Source: Gangjinia marincola | GTDB taxonomy: Bacteria > Bacteroidota > Bacteroidia > Flavobacteriales > Flavobacteriaceae | NCBI RefSeq assembly: GCF_039523415.1 | Contig: NZ_BAAAFG010000001.1 | Coordinates: forward strand, 248,001-312,000 | Length of the DNA stretch: 64,000 bases | Direction of reading: 5' to 3' | Part shown: positions 1 to 8,732 of the stretch, piece by piece | Position numbering within the stretch: position 1 is the first letter of the stretch | Layout of the letters: each line of letters begins with the position of its first letter | Made by a program: the position numbers and the translations under genes | Notes under the pieces: model-generated | Database searches by the model: none | Told to the model about the DNA's origin: nothing | The model's input: only the letters and a program-made list of their open reading frames with translations

Positions 1-394
1 TAATAGAGGTGACCAATTGTTGATCATCTGCATAGGTGAACATCGCCGGAACTTTTGGATCGTCAATAATCTCCTCATCACTGGTAATATGAATTAAAGG
101 AACTGAAGAAAAATACAAGGCATAATCTATATCGTTTAGGGAAACTGAGTAGGCTTGCTGAGTAGTAAAATTAGACGGGGTAGTATTTAAGGTATATACT
201 TGATCCAAATCAAGGTTTACCGCATCAAATCCTGTGAGATCTGGAATAACGGATAAATCAATGTTGCATACAATAAGTTGCTTTTCTTGATCGATTTGAT
301 AACGGCCAGATTCAATTTGAAGGGTATAGGTTGATTGTGCGTTTGCTGTAAATACGAATACACAAAATGAGATAATGAAGTAAAGATAACGCAT
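1..394 (-). CDS. secreted protein, N-terminal part (runs off the window)
   Basis: An open frame reads leftward from an ATG at 394 without a stop to base 1, so only the first 131 residues are visible. The start MRYLYFIISFCVFVFTANAQ is a signal peptide ending at an AQS cleavage site. The rest is rich in short beta-strand-like stretches (YTLQIESGRYQIDQEKQLI, IDDPKVPAMFTYADDQQ). It faintly resembles the segment that precedes CotH-kinase-like domains in flavobacterial secreted proteins, but the diagnostic part lies outside the window. The coding call is secure; the family is a guess. Confidence 0.7.
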   Translation of the reverse strand, partial: MRYLYFIISFCVFVFTANAQSTYTLQIESGRYQIDQEKQLIVCNIDLSVIPDLTGFDAVNLDLDQVYTLNTTPSNFTTQQAYSVSLNDIDYALYFSSVPLIHITSDEEIIDDPKVPAMFTYADDQQLVTSI

Positions 395-478
395 AATAAA
401 CTATTTAAAACAGCGTGTTAATGGTTTACACCACTGTTATAATGGTACAAGACAATATACAAAAATAAAAGGACTGGA

Positions 479-1453
479 TCAGGCAGCTTTTTCCGCTGCC
501 GTAATAGGAGTAGCCATCTTTTTTTTCTTGACCTGTTCACGCTCCCAGGAAGTAGGACTACCAAATAAGATTTGAAAGAATTTTTTAGGTCGTTTTCGAA
601 CATCCCCAATCAAATCGCCCCAAGCATGAAATACCAGGATGATGGGATTATAGGAATTGATAGGTTTTGTAATTCCATAAATCGCCTGTTCTTTTTCCTC
701 TTGAAAGGTGCCAAACATGCGATCCCAAATTATTAAGGTCGATCCATAGTTCTTATCAATATAATTTTTATTTACTGCATGGTGAACCCTGTGGTGCGAC
801 GGAGTAACAAAAATATATTCAATGGGCTTAGGGAGTTTTCTAATCAACTCTGTATGAATCCAAAATTGATACAAAATCTCAATTTGATGAACGATGATAA
901 AAACCATAGGATCAAAACTCAACATGATTACCGGTAGAAAAAAGATCAATTTCAAATTCTGAACCCAGGATAACCTAAACGAAGTGGAAAAATTGTAGTA
1001 TGTAGAACTGTGATGAACTACATGAGTAGACCACCAAAAGCGTTGTTCATGCGCAATACGATGTGCCCAGTAGCGCGCAAAGTCTAGCGTTAAAAAGCAA
1101 ACGATATACGACCACCAAACGTGAGGAATGGTCCAGGGTGTAAGATTGTAGCAAATGACGACAATGTAGAAAATACCAACTTTGGTCAGTGCATTGACGA
1201 AGAGGTTACCAAAACCAATGGCAGCAGATGCCAAGAAGTCCTTCCCTGCGTAAAGCTTTCTGTTTTTTCTATAAGAAAGGTAATACTCCAGTGCCACCAG
1301 TGCAAACATGACTGGCGCAGCGATCCAAATAATAGTATTGAAATCAAGCTCTAAAAGCTCATCTAGGGTTATTTTCCTTGAGTTGATAGCGAATTTTTGA
1401 TGTAAAGATACTACATATGCGCTTCCGTCTATCACAATAGAGAAATTAATCAT
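479..1453 (-). CDS. sterol desaturase / fatty acid hydroxylase family membrane protein
   Basis: 324 residues. It carries the three histidine clusters of the fatty acid hydroxylase superfamily: HRIAH at 131-135, HVVHH at 144-148 and HRVHH at 221-225. These bind a di-iron centre for oxygen-dependent hydroxylation or desaturation of a lipid. Hydrophobic segments around 42-58, 78-101, 112-128 and 166-195 place it in the inner membrane with the histidines on the cytoplasmic face. The charged C-terminal tail is rich in lysine and alanine. The first 30 residues are atypical, but no later ATG precedes the first membrane segment. The gene stands alone, divergent from the next one. Substrate cannot be told from sequence. 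Confidence 0.88.
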   Translation of the reverse strand: MINFSIVIDGSAYVVSLHQKFAINSRKITLDELLELDFNTIIWIAAPVMFALVALEYYLSYRKNRKLYAGKDFLASAAIGFGNLFVNALTKVGIFYIVVICYNLTPWTIPHVWWSYIVCFLTLDFARYWAHRIAHEQRFWWSTHVVHHSSTYYNFSTSFRLSWVQNLKLIFFLPVIMLSFDPMVFIIVHQIEILYQFWIHTELIRKLPKPIEYIFVTPSHHRVHHAVNKNYIDKNYGSTLIIWDRMFGTFQEEKEQAIYGITKPINSYNPIILVFHAWGDLIGDVRKRPKKFFQILFGSPTSWEREQVKKKKMATPITAAEKAA

Positions 1454-1542
1454 AAAATAAACTTAAATGAATACATAAATCTTATATAATCTAAGGTTTT
1501 ATTTTAAGACGTCATTCTCAAATTGATACGCTCAAACAAGAA

Positions 1543-1902
1543 ATGGTATCTATGAATGATACCTACACCACTTCTTATAGAGTGGGTAGAGTTTACTATG
1601 AAAAAGGGAGCAAAATACCCTTTACAGGCGTTCTTTATGGTAAATACAGTAATGGAAACTACCTATCTATACAGGAATATACAAATGGAGTGGGTAATGG
1701 TAAATGGGTGAACTATTATGATTCAGGTGAATTGAAAGAAGTAGGTACGTATGTAGATAATCGCGTTGAGGGTCCGTATGTCTTGTATTATTTAAATGGA
1801 AATAAAAAAGCAGAGGGAAAGTACAAACACTGGAAAATAAAAGTGGGAGAGTGGACGTATTACAATGAAGACGGGAGTGTGAATCATACCGAAACTCACT
1901 AA
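1543..1902 (+). CDS. MORN-type repeat protein (YwqK-like)
   Basis: 119 residues with three to four repeats of the MORN_2 kind: GKWVNYYDSGELKEVGTY, EGPYVLYYLNGNKKAEGKY and VGEWTYYNEDGS. This pattern is annotated in many genomes as a YwqK-family antitoxin, but the repeat is a generic beta-hairpin scaffold and no toxin partner is adjacent here. There is no signal peptide. A second ATG at 1552 would also serve. It is followed by interspersed repeats. Role unknown. Confidence 0.75.
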   Translation: MVSMNDTYTTSYRVGRVYYEKGSKIPFTGVLYGKYSNGNYLSIQEYTNGVGNGKWVNYYDSGELKEVGTYVDNRVEGPYVLYYLNGNKKAEGKYKHWKIKVGEWTYYNEDGSVNHTETH

Positions 1903-1936
1903 GCTTTTTAATTCTAAGGTCTTAGTCTTAATAGGA

Positions 1937-2234
1937 AGATTTCTCGTCGTCCCGATACGTCGGGACGCTGTCGAAATAACGATCCCGTGTGTCATTTCGA
2001 ACCGAAGGCACTGAGCGTGAGAAATCTTAAGGTCGCAGTTTAAAATTGACTTAAAAACTTCAATGAAGCAGATTTCTCGTCGTCCGGATACTTCGGGACT
2101 CCGTCGAAATGACGATCCCGTGTGTCATTTCGAACTAAAGGCACTGAGCGTGAGAAATCTTAAGGTTTAATAGTACAGATTTTACTCGGCAGATTTCTCG
2201 TCGTCCCGATATGTCGGGACTCTGTCGAAATGAC
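1937..2234. repeat. three copies of a flavobacterial intergenic repeat
   Basis: Copy 1 is 1937-2032, copy 2 is 2070-2165 and a truncated copy 3 is 2191-2234. Each full copy begins AGATTTCTCGTCGTCC and ends GAGAAATCTTAAGG, so the termini are inverted (AGATTTCTC / GAGAAATCT). Inside copy 1 is a perfect hairpin, GTCCCGA-TACG-TCGGGAC (1949-1966), repeated in copy 3 (2203-2220) and degenerate in copy 2. All contain CTGTCGAAAT or a close variant, and the full copies also TGTCATTTCGAA. Nothing suggests coding. Function is unknown; small non-autonomous palindromic elements of this sort are scattered between flavobacterial genes. Confidence 0.8.
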
Positions 2235-2304
2235 TATTATATTCAGGGTGTACTTAAATAATATTCGTACCTTGATAATAGTCTGTACATTCAATCCCAT
2301 AATT

Positions 2305-3099
2305 ATGCTATCACGCTATCCATACCTTCTCCTAATCTACCTACTGCTTTCGTTCACCGGCTGTCAAAGTCAACAGCGGAGTACACCGGAAGCCGGAAAC
2401 AACGCTTCTACCGACTCTACACGAACAGACGATCCCTATATCTACAAATCTGGTGACCCTAACGGAATAGGGAAGTGGTACATGGGGCGCCAAATTGCCC
2501 ACGTGATGGGATATCAAGGTATCAATTGGCTGGAGCGACCTGAACGTGAAAAAGAAGAACAAACTTCGAAACTGTTGAAAAACATGAACATTCAGCCGGG
2601 AGACACCATCGCCGATATAGGCGCGGGATCAGGTTATCATGTATTTAAGATGTCCCCTAAGCTGCGCTCAGGAGAGGCTCTGAAGGATAATGGACAGGTC
2701 TATGCCGTAGATATCCAGGAAGAAATGCTTCAGGCGATGCGCAAAAAGAAAAAGGAGCTGGGCATTGCTAATGTTACCTTAATCAAGGGAACTGAAAAAA
2801 GTGTGCAACTTCCTGCAAATACGATCGATAAGGTATTATTGGTTGATGTGTATCACGAGTTCAGCTTTCCGAAGGAAATCATGCAAAGCATTTATACCGC
2901 CTTGCGTCCTGATGGTGAAGTATACCTCATTGAATATAGAAAAGAAGATGCCGGCATTCCCATCAAAACCATTCACAAAATGAGCGAAGCTCAGGCCGTC
3001 AAAGAATTAACCGCTGCCGGATTTACCTTAAAAGAAAACATAGGGAATCTGCCCTGGCAACATTGTATGGTGTTTGTAAAAGAGGAAAACTACAATTAA
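2305..3099 (+). CDS. class I SAM-dependent methyltransferase, lipoprotein
   Basis: 264 residues from the ATG at 2305. An earlier in-frame ATG at 2230 lies inside the upstream repeat and would bury the signal, so I reject it. The protein begins with a lipobox-type signal (LLSFTGCQSQQ). The Rossmann fold shows SAM motif I as IADIGAGSGYHVF, the acidic end of beta-2 in VYAVDIQEEML, and LLVDVYHEF at motif IV. Family members of this form, an exported methyltransferase anchored by lipid, are common in Bacteroidetes and their substrates are unknown. Gene start sits 70 bases after repeat copy 3. Confidence 0.82.
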   Translation: MLSRYPYLLLIYLLLSFTGCQSQQRSTPEAGNNASTDSTRTDDPYIYKSGDPNGIGKWYMGRQIAHVMGYQGINWLERPEREKEEQTSKLLKNMNIQPGDTIADIGAGSGYHVFKMSPKLRSGEALKDNGQVYAVDIQEEMLQAMRKKKKELGIANVTLIKGTEKSVQLPANTIDKVLLVDVYHEFSFPKEIMQSIYTALRPDGEVYLIEYRKEDAGIPIKTIHKMSEAQAVKELTAAGFTLKENIGNLPWQHCMVFVKEENYN

Positions 3100-3110
3100 G
3101 CCAGGAGTAA

Positions 3111-5444
3111 CTACAGGCTGATCGACTCTGTTTTGACCTCATTTAAGGTAGAACGCAAACGTTTCGCCTTCATATAGGGAACGTAGTCCTGATCTGCATT
3201 TTTCCAATACGTCATGGCGATATCTAAATACTTTTTAGCCTGCTCCCGATCATCATTTTGAAGTAAAAACGCCATTTGATAATAGAGCATAGGATCATAG
3301 GTTTTTCGATCAATCTCTTTTTGTACAATTTCTATCGCCTTTTCAAAATCACCTCCGCGATTATAAATACTGGATAGAAAATAGGGATCCCGGCCAACAA
3401 GTTTTTCCAGTTTATCGTTTTCTTTTCGTAAGATATTAATGGCTGTTGCATAGTCTTCTTTCTTATACGCCACAACCAGATCTAAAAATTCAGCCGTTCC
3501 TGTTCCGCGTTTAGCGTATTCATCCCTACAATTTTTCATGAGCTCATCTGCCGTAGAGAGTGTTTTGTACTCTTTTTGAACGGCAAGAATATCGGTCTGA
3601 CATTGATATACCGTTTGAAACTCTGGCGAATAGGTGTTTATCTCTTCTAATAATTGATTCACACTGGAGACGTCACTAATCGATAAATACATCAACGCTT
3701 TAGTAAAAAAGGTAGAAGAAATCACCCTGTTGTAAGGTGACATCTTCCCAACTCTAACTTCATAGTTTTTGAGCGTACTAAGGGCCTGGTTCACTTGACC
3801 CCGGGCTTGTTCAAAAGAAGCTTTTGTCCATAAAACGGTAACTGTATCGGTTAAGGTAGAGGCTTGTCGCAGGCCGCGTTCCAGGCGTTCATCGACCGCA
3901 TCAAATTTTTGCTCTCTAAAATCCAGGACCACCAATCTATTTTGAATGGAGGCATCAAGTGGATCCAATGCTTCTTCTTCAAGTAAAATGGCTTTAGCCG
4001 CCTTAAAATCACCCTGTAATTCATAAAGTGTGACCCATTTTAACTTATCCTGATCCCGATCTGGGAATTTTGCTTTATGGTTCTCTAGGGTTTTAAGCGC
4101 TGCATCGTATTCTTCGTTTTCGACCTGCAAGTCGTGCATTGCCAACAAACCTCGTTCTACATTGCCGTTATCAATCGCCTCTTGAATTAATACTTTAGCC
4201 GAATCAATCCCATAATCAGCGCGGTATTTAGTCAGCAGTTTTTCGTAGGGTCTATATTCATACGGAAACATTTTACGTTGCATTTCCAACAATTTAAAAT
4301 ATCCCTCTATATTGTCGGTGATAGAATAATACATCTCCTTGGGATAAAACTGAAACCGCTTAGGCAAGGCTTTTCCATATTTAATAGCTAGTCTGGCAGC
4401 ATCCTTAGCTTCTTCATTTTTACCCATCCCGTAGAGCTTATCTGCCTTATTGTACTGGCAGGCAGCACAGGTTGGATCAATGTCTAATGCCTTTTGCTCC
4501 AGCGCAAGAACTTCAATAAGCGCGCTGGGATTTTTACCAAATTTAATCAAGGATTGTGAATGGTATTTGAGTGCTTCTATATTGGATGTAAGCAAGGCAG
4601 AAGAAGGCATGATCACAAGACCATCTGGCGTAGCTTTTCCCTTAAATAAAAATTGATTGATTTGCTCACTCAATTGATCAACAACCGCATAGAGGCTTTT
4701 ATTTTTTGCTTCTAGCGCCAGAATTTTTTTACCGTCTTTGGCGCGATGTAAATTTCCTTTTACCTGTATGATATCGTTGGTGATGCTATACATTAAGGAC
4801 GTGAAATATTCACTACGCGCTTTGTTGGCTATTTCCATTTTCATCCCGTGTGCCGGAGTCTCAAAAGAGGGGAGACCTAAACGCTCATGAAAATGATTGA
4901 GATAATAGGCAGAAAGTGAATATACCTCAGGGCGTTGGCGCAGGGTGTTGTGTAGTAAACTTGAAAAAGCAGGACCGTACCAATCTAACTCATCTTTACC
5001 GGTTTCATTTTTAAACTGAAAGATGGCAATCTTCTTTATTTTACTTAATTGAGGCACTACGGCCTTGACAATTTTTCCATCTTCATCGGCTATTTCAACC
5101 AGCGCAGGTTCTTGTTGCGCTTTGATGTCGCCGTTGAATAGGAGTCCGCCAAAGAGAAAAGCAATCACAAAATTAATGATCACAAGAGCTTTGGGAAAGC
5201 GAAACTTTTTAGCATTCTCTTTTAAGCGATGCCCGTAGTAGCTCAATATGGCTATTGCGGGTACCAGCGCTAACCAGACCAGTAAATATTTGTCGATCCA
5301 GGAGCCGCTAAGTTCATAACGCTGCACCAGGAATTCTAAAAACTGTAACAAACCGAATCCGATCGCAAAATAGGTTCCCAGGTATTGGGGAACTTTACGA
5401 TCCCATAAGGTTTGAAAGATGGATTTATCAGAAGCTTGAGTCAT
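3111..5444 (-). CDS. membrane-anchored TPR repeat protein
   Basis: 777 residues from the ATG at 5444; an upstream ATG at 5459 adds only five residues. Three hydrophobic segments occupy roughly residues 20-40, 55-75 and 85-105. A domain follows that begins KKIAIFQFKNETG, reminiscent of the FlgO/TolB-like segment found before TPRs in adenylate-cyclase-like regulators. The C-terminal two thirds are tetratricopeptide helices (for example IDPTCAACQYNKADKLYGMG). No catalytic or DNA-binding domain is visible, so this is probably a protein-interaction scaffold at the inner membrane. Convergent with the methyltransferase gene, 11 bases apart. Confidence 0.75.
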   Translation of the reverse strand: MTQASDKSIFQTLWDRKVPQYLGTYFAIGFGLLQFLEFLVQRYELSGSWIDKYLLVWLALVPAIAILSYYGHRLKENAKKFRFPKALVIINFVIAFLFGGLLFNGDIKAQQEPALVEIADEDGKIVKAVVPQLSKIKKIAIFQFKNETGKDELDWYGPAFSSLLHNTLRQRPEVYSLSAYYLNHFHERLGLPSFETPAHGMKMEIANKARSEYFTSLMYSITNDIIQVKGNLHRAKDGKKILALEAKNKSLYAVVDQLSEQINQFLFKGKATPDGLVIMPSSALLTSNIEALKYHSQSLIKFGKNPSALIEVLALEQKALDIDPTCAACQYNKADKLYGMGKNEEAKDAARLAIKYGKALPKRFQFYPKEMYYSITDNIEGYFKLLEMQRKMFPYEYRPYEKLLTKYRADYGIDSAKVLIQEAIDNGNVERGLLAMHDLQVENEEYDAALKTLENHKAKFPDRDQDKLKWVTLYELQGDFKAAKAILLEEEALDPLDASIQNRLVVLDFREQKFDAVDERLERGLRQASTLTDTVTVLWTKASFEQARGQVNQALSTLKNYEVRVGKMSPYNRVISSTFFTKALMYLSISDVSSVNQLLEEINTYSPEFQTVYQCQTDILAVQKEYKTLSTADELMKNCRDEYAKRGTGTAEFLDLVVAYKKEDYATAINILRKENDKLEKLVGRDPYFLSSIYNRGGDFEKAIEIVQKEIDRKTYDPMLYYQMAFLLQNDDREQAKKYLDIAMTYWKNADQDYVPYMKAKRLRSTLNEVKTESISL

Positions 5445-5459
5445 ACAATCTAAAAACAC

Positions 5460-5685
5460 AAATATAGCAGAGAAGTAGGGATTAAAATAGTTAATGTTAT
5501 GATTTAATTAAGAAGCTGTTTCAGGTAAAAAAAAGGAGTTTGTAGAACGTTGATCAAGTAATTGGAAGATGAATATATGTTTACGAAACTTGAAAAAATA
5601 GGATGTGCTAAAAAAAGCACTTTTAGAAGCCTTGATGGCTAATAAAGGAATTATAGGCTGAAGGAATTGTGTGATCGACATAAAT
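5460..5685. other. intergenic stretch with no recognised gene
   Basis: Together with the operator region this is about 265 bases between divergent genes. It has poly-A tracts and an imperfect hairpin (AAAAAGTGC-type pairing around 5605-5628) but no open frame or RNA gene that I recognise. Confidence 0.5.
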
Positions 5686-5716
5686 TACGTAATTTTACAT
5701 TTATAAATACGTAAAA
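5684..5716. promoter_or_regulatory. putative operator of the toxin-antitoxin pair
   Basis: Two direct copies of TACGTAA lie at 5686-5692 and 5708-5714, exactly 22 bases (about two helical turns) apart. The first is inside the palindrome ATTACGTAAT (5684-5693), and TTTTAC/GTAAAA (5693-5698, 5711-5716) form a wider inverted pair. The antitoxin ATG follows at 5725. Xre-type antitoxins commonly repress their own promoter, so autoregulation is the natural reading; binding itself is inferred. Confidence 0.5.
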
Positions 5717-5724
5717 ATATATCA

Positions 5725-6144
5725 ATGACTGCACAGGCAAGTATCATACAACTAATTCCCGAAGAAGCTGATCCCACTTGGATCATTAGTTATTTGGAAG
5801 GAGAAGAGTTTACCGCACGTCATGTAGAAGCCTTAAAAGTGCTCAGTACGATTAATGTACGTGAACTTGCTCATATACTGGGAATTACCCCTAAGACCTT
5901 CACCGTTTACACGAAGGATGCGACCAAGGTCAAAATTGATACCAAAGAGCACATCCTGTTGTTGTTATCGCTGATCAAAAAGGGTACAACGGTATTTGGT
6001 GATGCTAAAGTTTTTCATACCTGGTTAACGGCTCCTAATGTATTTTTTGATCGCAAAAAACCCTTGGAGTTTTTACGCACCATTAGCGGAATACGATTTG
6101 TGGACCATCGATTGACTGCCATGGAATACGGGGATAATGTGTAA
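5725..6144 (+). CDS. Xre/MbcA/ParS-family antitoxin
   Basis: 139 residues. An N-terminal Xre-like helical region (residues about 25-85, including VRELAHILGITPKTFTVYTK) is followed by the DUF2384 toxin-binding region with the typical VFGDAKVFHTWLTAPN and PLEFLRTISGIRFVDHRLTAMEYG. In this family the C-terminal part covers the RES toxin active site and the N-terminal part binds the promoter. The stop TAA shares its last A with the toxin start codon, indicating translational coupling. Upstream repeats probably form its operator. Confidence 0.9.
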   Translation: MTAQASIIQLIPEEADPTWIISYLEGEEFTARHVEALKVLSTINVRELAHILGITPKTFTVYTKDATKVKIDTKEHILLLLSLIKKGTTVFGDAKVFHTWLTAPNVFFDRKKPLEFLRTISGIRFVDHRLTAMEYGDNV

Positions 6145-6590
6145 TGCAGGTATTTAGGATTGTACGTAAGAAATATCACGCTTCGCTCAGTGCTTCGGGA
6201 GTACCAAACCGGTGGAACAGAGAAAATGAATATGTAATCTACGCCTCGCAAAGTAGGGCGTTGTGTACGCTGGAGATGGTTGCGCATCGCAATGCGTTGA
6301 TGGCAGCGCTGGATCATTATTTACTCACCATTTCATTACCAGATGATGATTCACACTACCTGGACATTTCAGCAGAATTACCCAAGGAGTGGAAACATTT
6401 TAAAAACTATAACGTACTACAGCGTTTGGGCAGTGCATGGTATCAGGCTAAAACCAGTCTAATCCTAAAAGTACCTTCAGTATTGATCCCCGGGGAATTT
6501 AATTATGTGATCAACACTACGCATGCGGACTATGAAAAGGTCAGGATTACTAACGCAGAACCATTTGTGTGGGACAGCAGGTTGTTATGA
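6144..6590 (+). CDS. RES-domain toxin
   Basis: 148 residues, the usual length. RES proteins degrade NAD+ (phosphorolysis or hydrolysis) and arrest growth. Conserved positions visible: an N-terminal VFRIV strand, R23 in PNRWN, Y33 in YVIYAS, E44 in ALCTLEMVAH and S112 near KVPSVLIPGEFNYVIN. All are in the expected order, so the enzyme appears intact. Coupled to the antitoxin by a one-base overlap and followed by a hairpin terminator. Confidence 0.9.
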   Translation: MQVFRIVRKKYHASLSASGVPNRWNRENEYVIYASQSRALCTLEMVAHRNALMAALDHYLLTISLPDDDSHYLDISAELPKEWKHFKNYNVLQRLGSAWYQAKTSLILKVPSVLIPGEFNYVINTTHADYEKVRITNAEPFVWDSRLL

Positions 6591-6593
6591 AAA

Positions 6594-6620
6594 AAAATAG
6601 CCCGATGATCAGGCTATTTT
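6594..6620. terminator. bidirectional hairpin terminator
   Basis: AAAATAGCC (6594-6602) pairs with GGCTATTTT (6612-6620) across nine bases; A and T tracts flank it. It lies between the convergent RES toxin and the delta-60 protein gene and can serve both strands. Confidence 0.75.
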
Positions 6621-6649
6621 GATTTATACTGAAAAGAAAATGTACATGT

Positions 6650-8131
6650 CTATTTCTTTACCATTTTTTTTGTGATGCGTTTTCCATACACACGTAAATG
6701 TAATAAGTAAATCCCGGCAGAAAGTGCAGCTACATCAAGGGTTTTAGCCTGAACCACTTCTCGTGAAAATACTTCTTCTCCTAGTATGGAATATATTCTC
6801 ACCTCACCACTAATGGCGCGATCAAACTGTAAGAGATCATGCACAGGATTGGGATAAATCGTAATGTCAGCGGCTTCAAAATCAGGCGCAGATAGGGTGG
6901 AGTGGGTAAGTTTAATGGCGTACATATCGTTTCCGGTATTATCAGCAACAAGGTTGAGCCCTATTCCGGCACCGATAATAGTTTCATCGCTTAGTTGAGT
7001 AATTCCATAGAGTACACTAATATTAAATGCATTTTCAAAGAGCTCAAAATTTCCTGCTTCAAACGGAACAAATCCATTAGCAGTTTCAGTTTTAAATACG
7101 CGATAAAATCCACCGAGATTGCTGGTGAAATAGGCAGTACCATTATCGTCTATAAAAGCATCTTCCATAAATCCGGTAACTGTAGATGTCGCTACGCCAT
7201 CTGTACCAAATGTAAGGTCCATGCCGGTAGTGGTGAATTTGAATATAACCGGTTCGATGGTATTTCGGGTAGTTCCAATCGCAAAAAAGGAATCCCCAAA
7301 CTGTTCAATGTCTTTGAGATCAGCAAAAATCTGTGTAGAAATGACTCCGCTGTTTCCAAACGTGCCATCAAAGGTGCCATCGGCATTGAGCAAGAAGAGT
7401 TGTTCATCCTGATCGGTTCCTGCCAGCATAATTTGACCGTTATCTAATACATGAATAGCAGATATCCATCGGGAAAATTCAAAGCTGTCAAAAATCAATA
7501 CACCATTATCTGCAAAGCCGGAATCCGGAACACCGTTAGGAGTTAGTTTTTGAACCATATACTCATGATTGCTGTTATTGCCCACACGATAGCGTCCCCC
7601 GATGAATATTTCGCCGCTGGCAGTTACTTCTAACGTACCAAAAAAGGTATCAATCCCGGTTGGAGCGTACAGATAAGATCCATTGGTTCCAAACGAATTG
7701 TCCAAGGTTCCATCAAGATTAAGACGAATAAGAGCAATGCCCGTAACATTAGCATCACCCACAATAATGCGTGCACCTATAATTAGTTTATCGTCTTGCA
7801 ATGCAATCCATTCGCCAAGTACATTGGTGGATTCTCCATTGGGCCCGCTTACTGCAAAACGTTTTAAAGGTGAATCACCAAATGCGGGATTAGGAGTACC
7901 GTCGCTAAGGGTACTGTACACAGCGATTTCTGTAGGATCAACTACGTAGCCAACGTAGTATAGCAGGTCATCATTACTAGCGATAACTTTTCTAAAAAAA
8001 TCGGTTGTACCATCATGAACGCCAAGGTAACCGGAACCAGAATCGTTTCCAAAATTAAGGTCTAGTTCAAAATCTTGTGCAGCTGCAGTAAAAGTTAAGC
8101 ATAAACATAAAACGCGTAAAATTTTTTTCAT
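6650..8131 (-). CDS. delta-60 repeat protein with T9SS type A sorting domain
   Basis: 493 residues. A signal peptide (MKKILRVLCLCLTFTAAAQ) is followed by five or more delta-60 repeats, each with the signature LDNSFGTNG or a close variant (NPAFGDSP, DSGFADNG, DGTFGNSG, DLTFGTDG), expected to build a beta-propeller-like fold. The last 70 residues are a type IX secretion sorting domain beginning IYPNPVHDLLQF and ending SAGIYLLHLRVYGKRITKK. The protein should be exported through T9SS and attached to or released from the cell surface. Binding target unknown. Confidence 0.92.
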   Translation of the reverse strand: MKKILRVLCLCLTFTAAAQDFELDLNFGNDSGSGYLGVHDGTTDFFRKVIASNDDLLYYVGYVVDPTEIAVYSTLSDGTPNPAFGDSPLKRFAVSGPNGESTNVLGEWIALQDDKLIIGARIIVGDANVTGIALIRLNLDGTLDNSFGTNGSYLYAPTGIDTFFGTLEVTASGEIFIGGRYRVGNNSNHEYMVQKLTPNGVPDSGFADNGVLIFDSFEFSRWISAIHVLDNGQIMLAGTDQDEQLFLLNADGTFDGTFGNSGVISTQIFADLKDIEQFGDSFFAIGTTRNTIEPVIFKFTTTGMDLTFGTDGVATSTVTGFMEDAFIDDNGTAYFTSNLGGFYRVFKTETANGFVPFEAGNFELFENAFNISVLYGITQLSDETIIGAGIGLNLVADNTGNDMYAIKLTHSTLSAPDFEAADITIYPNPVHDLLQFDRAISGEVRIYSILGEEVFSREVVQAKTLDVAALSAGIYLLHLRVYGKRITKKMVKK

Positions 8132-8347
8132 GGTGTAGAGTGTTGAGTTTATCTCTTAATGAAATTTTTATGCTGAAGGTTAACCTTAAAGAGTATCAGT
8201 AATCGTTATCCATATTCCTATAGGACGTATGGAAGAGTTTTTACAGTTCTAAGGCGGAGTAGGATTTGACGAAGCATAAACGCATAACAAAATATTCTAT
8301 TTTACATAATATAAATTATGGTTCAAATCACACAGTAAATTAACGTA

Positions 8348-8365
8348 TAGCGCATTTATGCGCTA
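8348..8365. repeat. perfect short palindrome
   Basis: TAGCGCAT-TT-ATGCGCTA is a perfect eight-base inverted repeat with a two-base centre. It sits immediately left of the larger nested hairpin and is not followed by a T-tract, so it looks like a binding or recombination site rather than a terminator. Confidence 0.6.
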
Positions 8366-8366
8366 T

Positions 8367-8429
8367 TTGATATAATATCAGATATAACCTCCGCCATTTG
8401 GCGGATTATATCGACAGATATTATATCAA
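8367..8429. repeat. nested inverted repeat, copy 1 of the GATATAACC element
   Basis: The core (8381-8412) reads GATATAACCTCCGCC, then ATTT, then GGCGGATTATATC: a TCCGCC/GGCGGA stem within GATATAA/TTATATC arms. It is wrapped by a second pair, GATATAATATC (8369-8379) and GATATTATATC (8417-8427), which are exact reverse complements. The whole unit can form one long cruciform. Confidence 0.75.
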
Positions 8430-8481
8430 AGTGAATTTACGACTAGTATTCTAAATTCTCAATAATCACCTCTCTGTAATT

Positions 8482-8732
8482 TTTACGACTAGAGATCTGT
8501 ATTACAGTTAGCAAACTGAATAATCAAGCTATTAGATATACGATCAGATATAACCTCCGCCATTTGGCGGATTATATCGCTTGCAGCTAGTATTATAAAA
8601 TATTAAAAACCGACACTGCGCTAATTTACGGCTAGATATCTGTATTACAATTAACAAACTCAATGATCAAGCTATTAAATATACGATCAGATATAACCTC
8701 CACCATTTGGCGGATTATATCACTTGCAGCCG
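8482..8732. repeat. tandem duplication carrying copies 2 and 3 of the GATATAACC element
   Basis: Two units of about 107 bases (8482-8589 and 8625-8732, period 143) share a flank TTTACG-CTAGA-ATCTGTATTACA, a middle AATCAAGCTATTA or ATGATCAAGCTATTA, ATACGATCA, and then the hairpin core (8547-8578 and 8690-8721). Copy 3 has one change in the stem (CCACC for CCGCC), which weakens pairing by one base. The duplication is older than the single-base differences between the units. Confidence 0.75.

Noticed and set aside
2230..2304. Upstream ATG of the methyltransferase gene
   Set aside because: It lies in repeat copy 3 and would hide the lipoprotein signal that begins at the ATG at 2305.
8381..8721. 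Three similar repeats, considered as a CRISPR array
   Set aside because: Only three copies, spaced 166 and 143 bases apart, strongly palindromic, with the flanks themselves duplicated, and no cas gene nearby.
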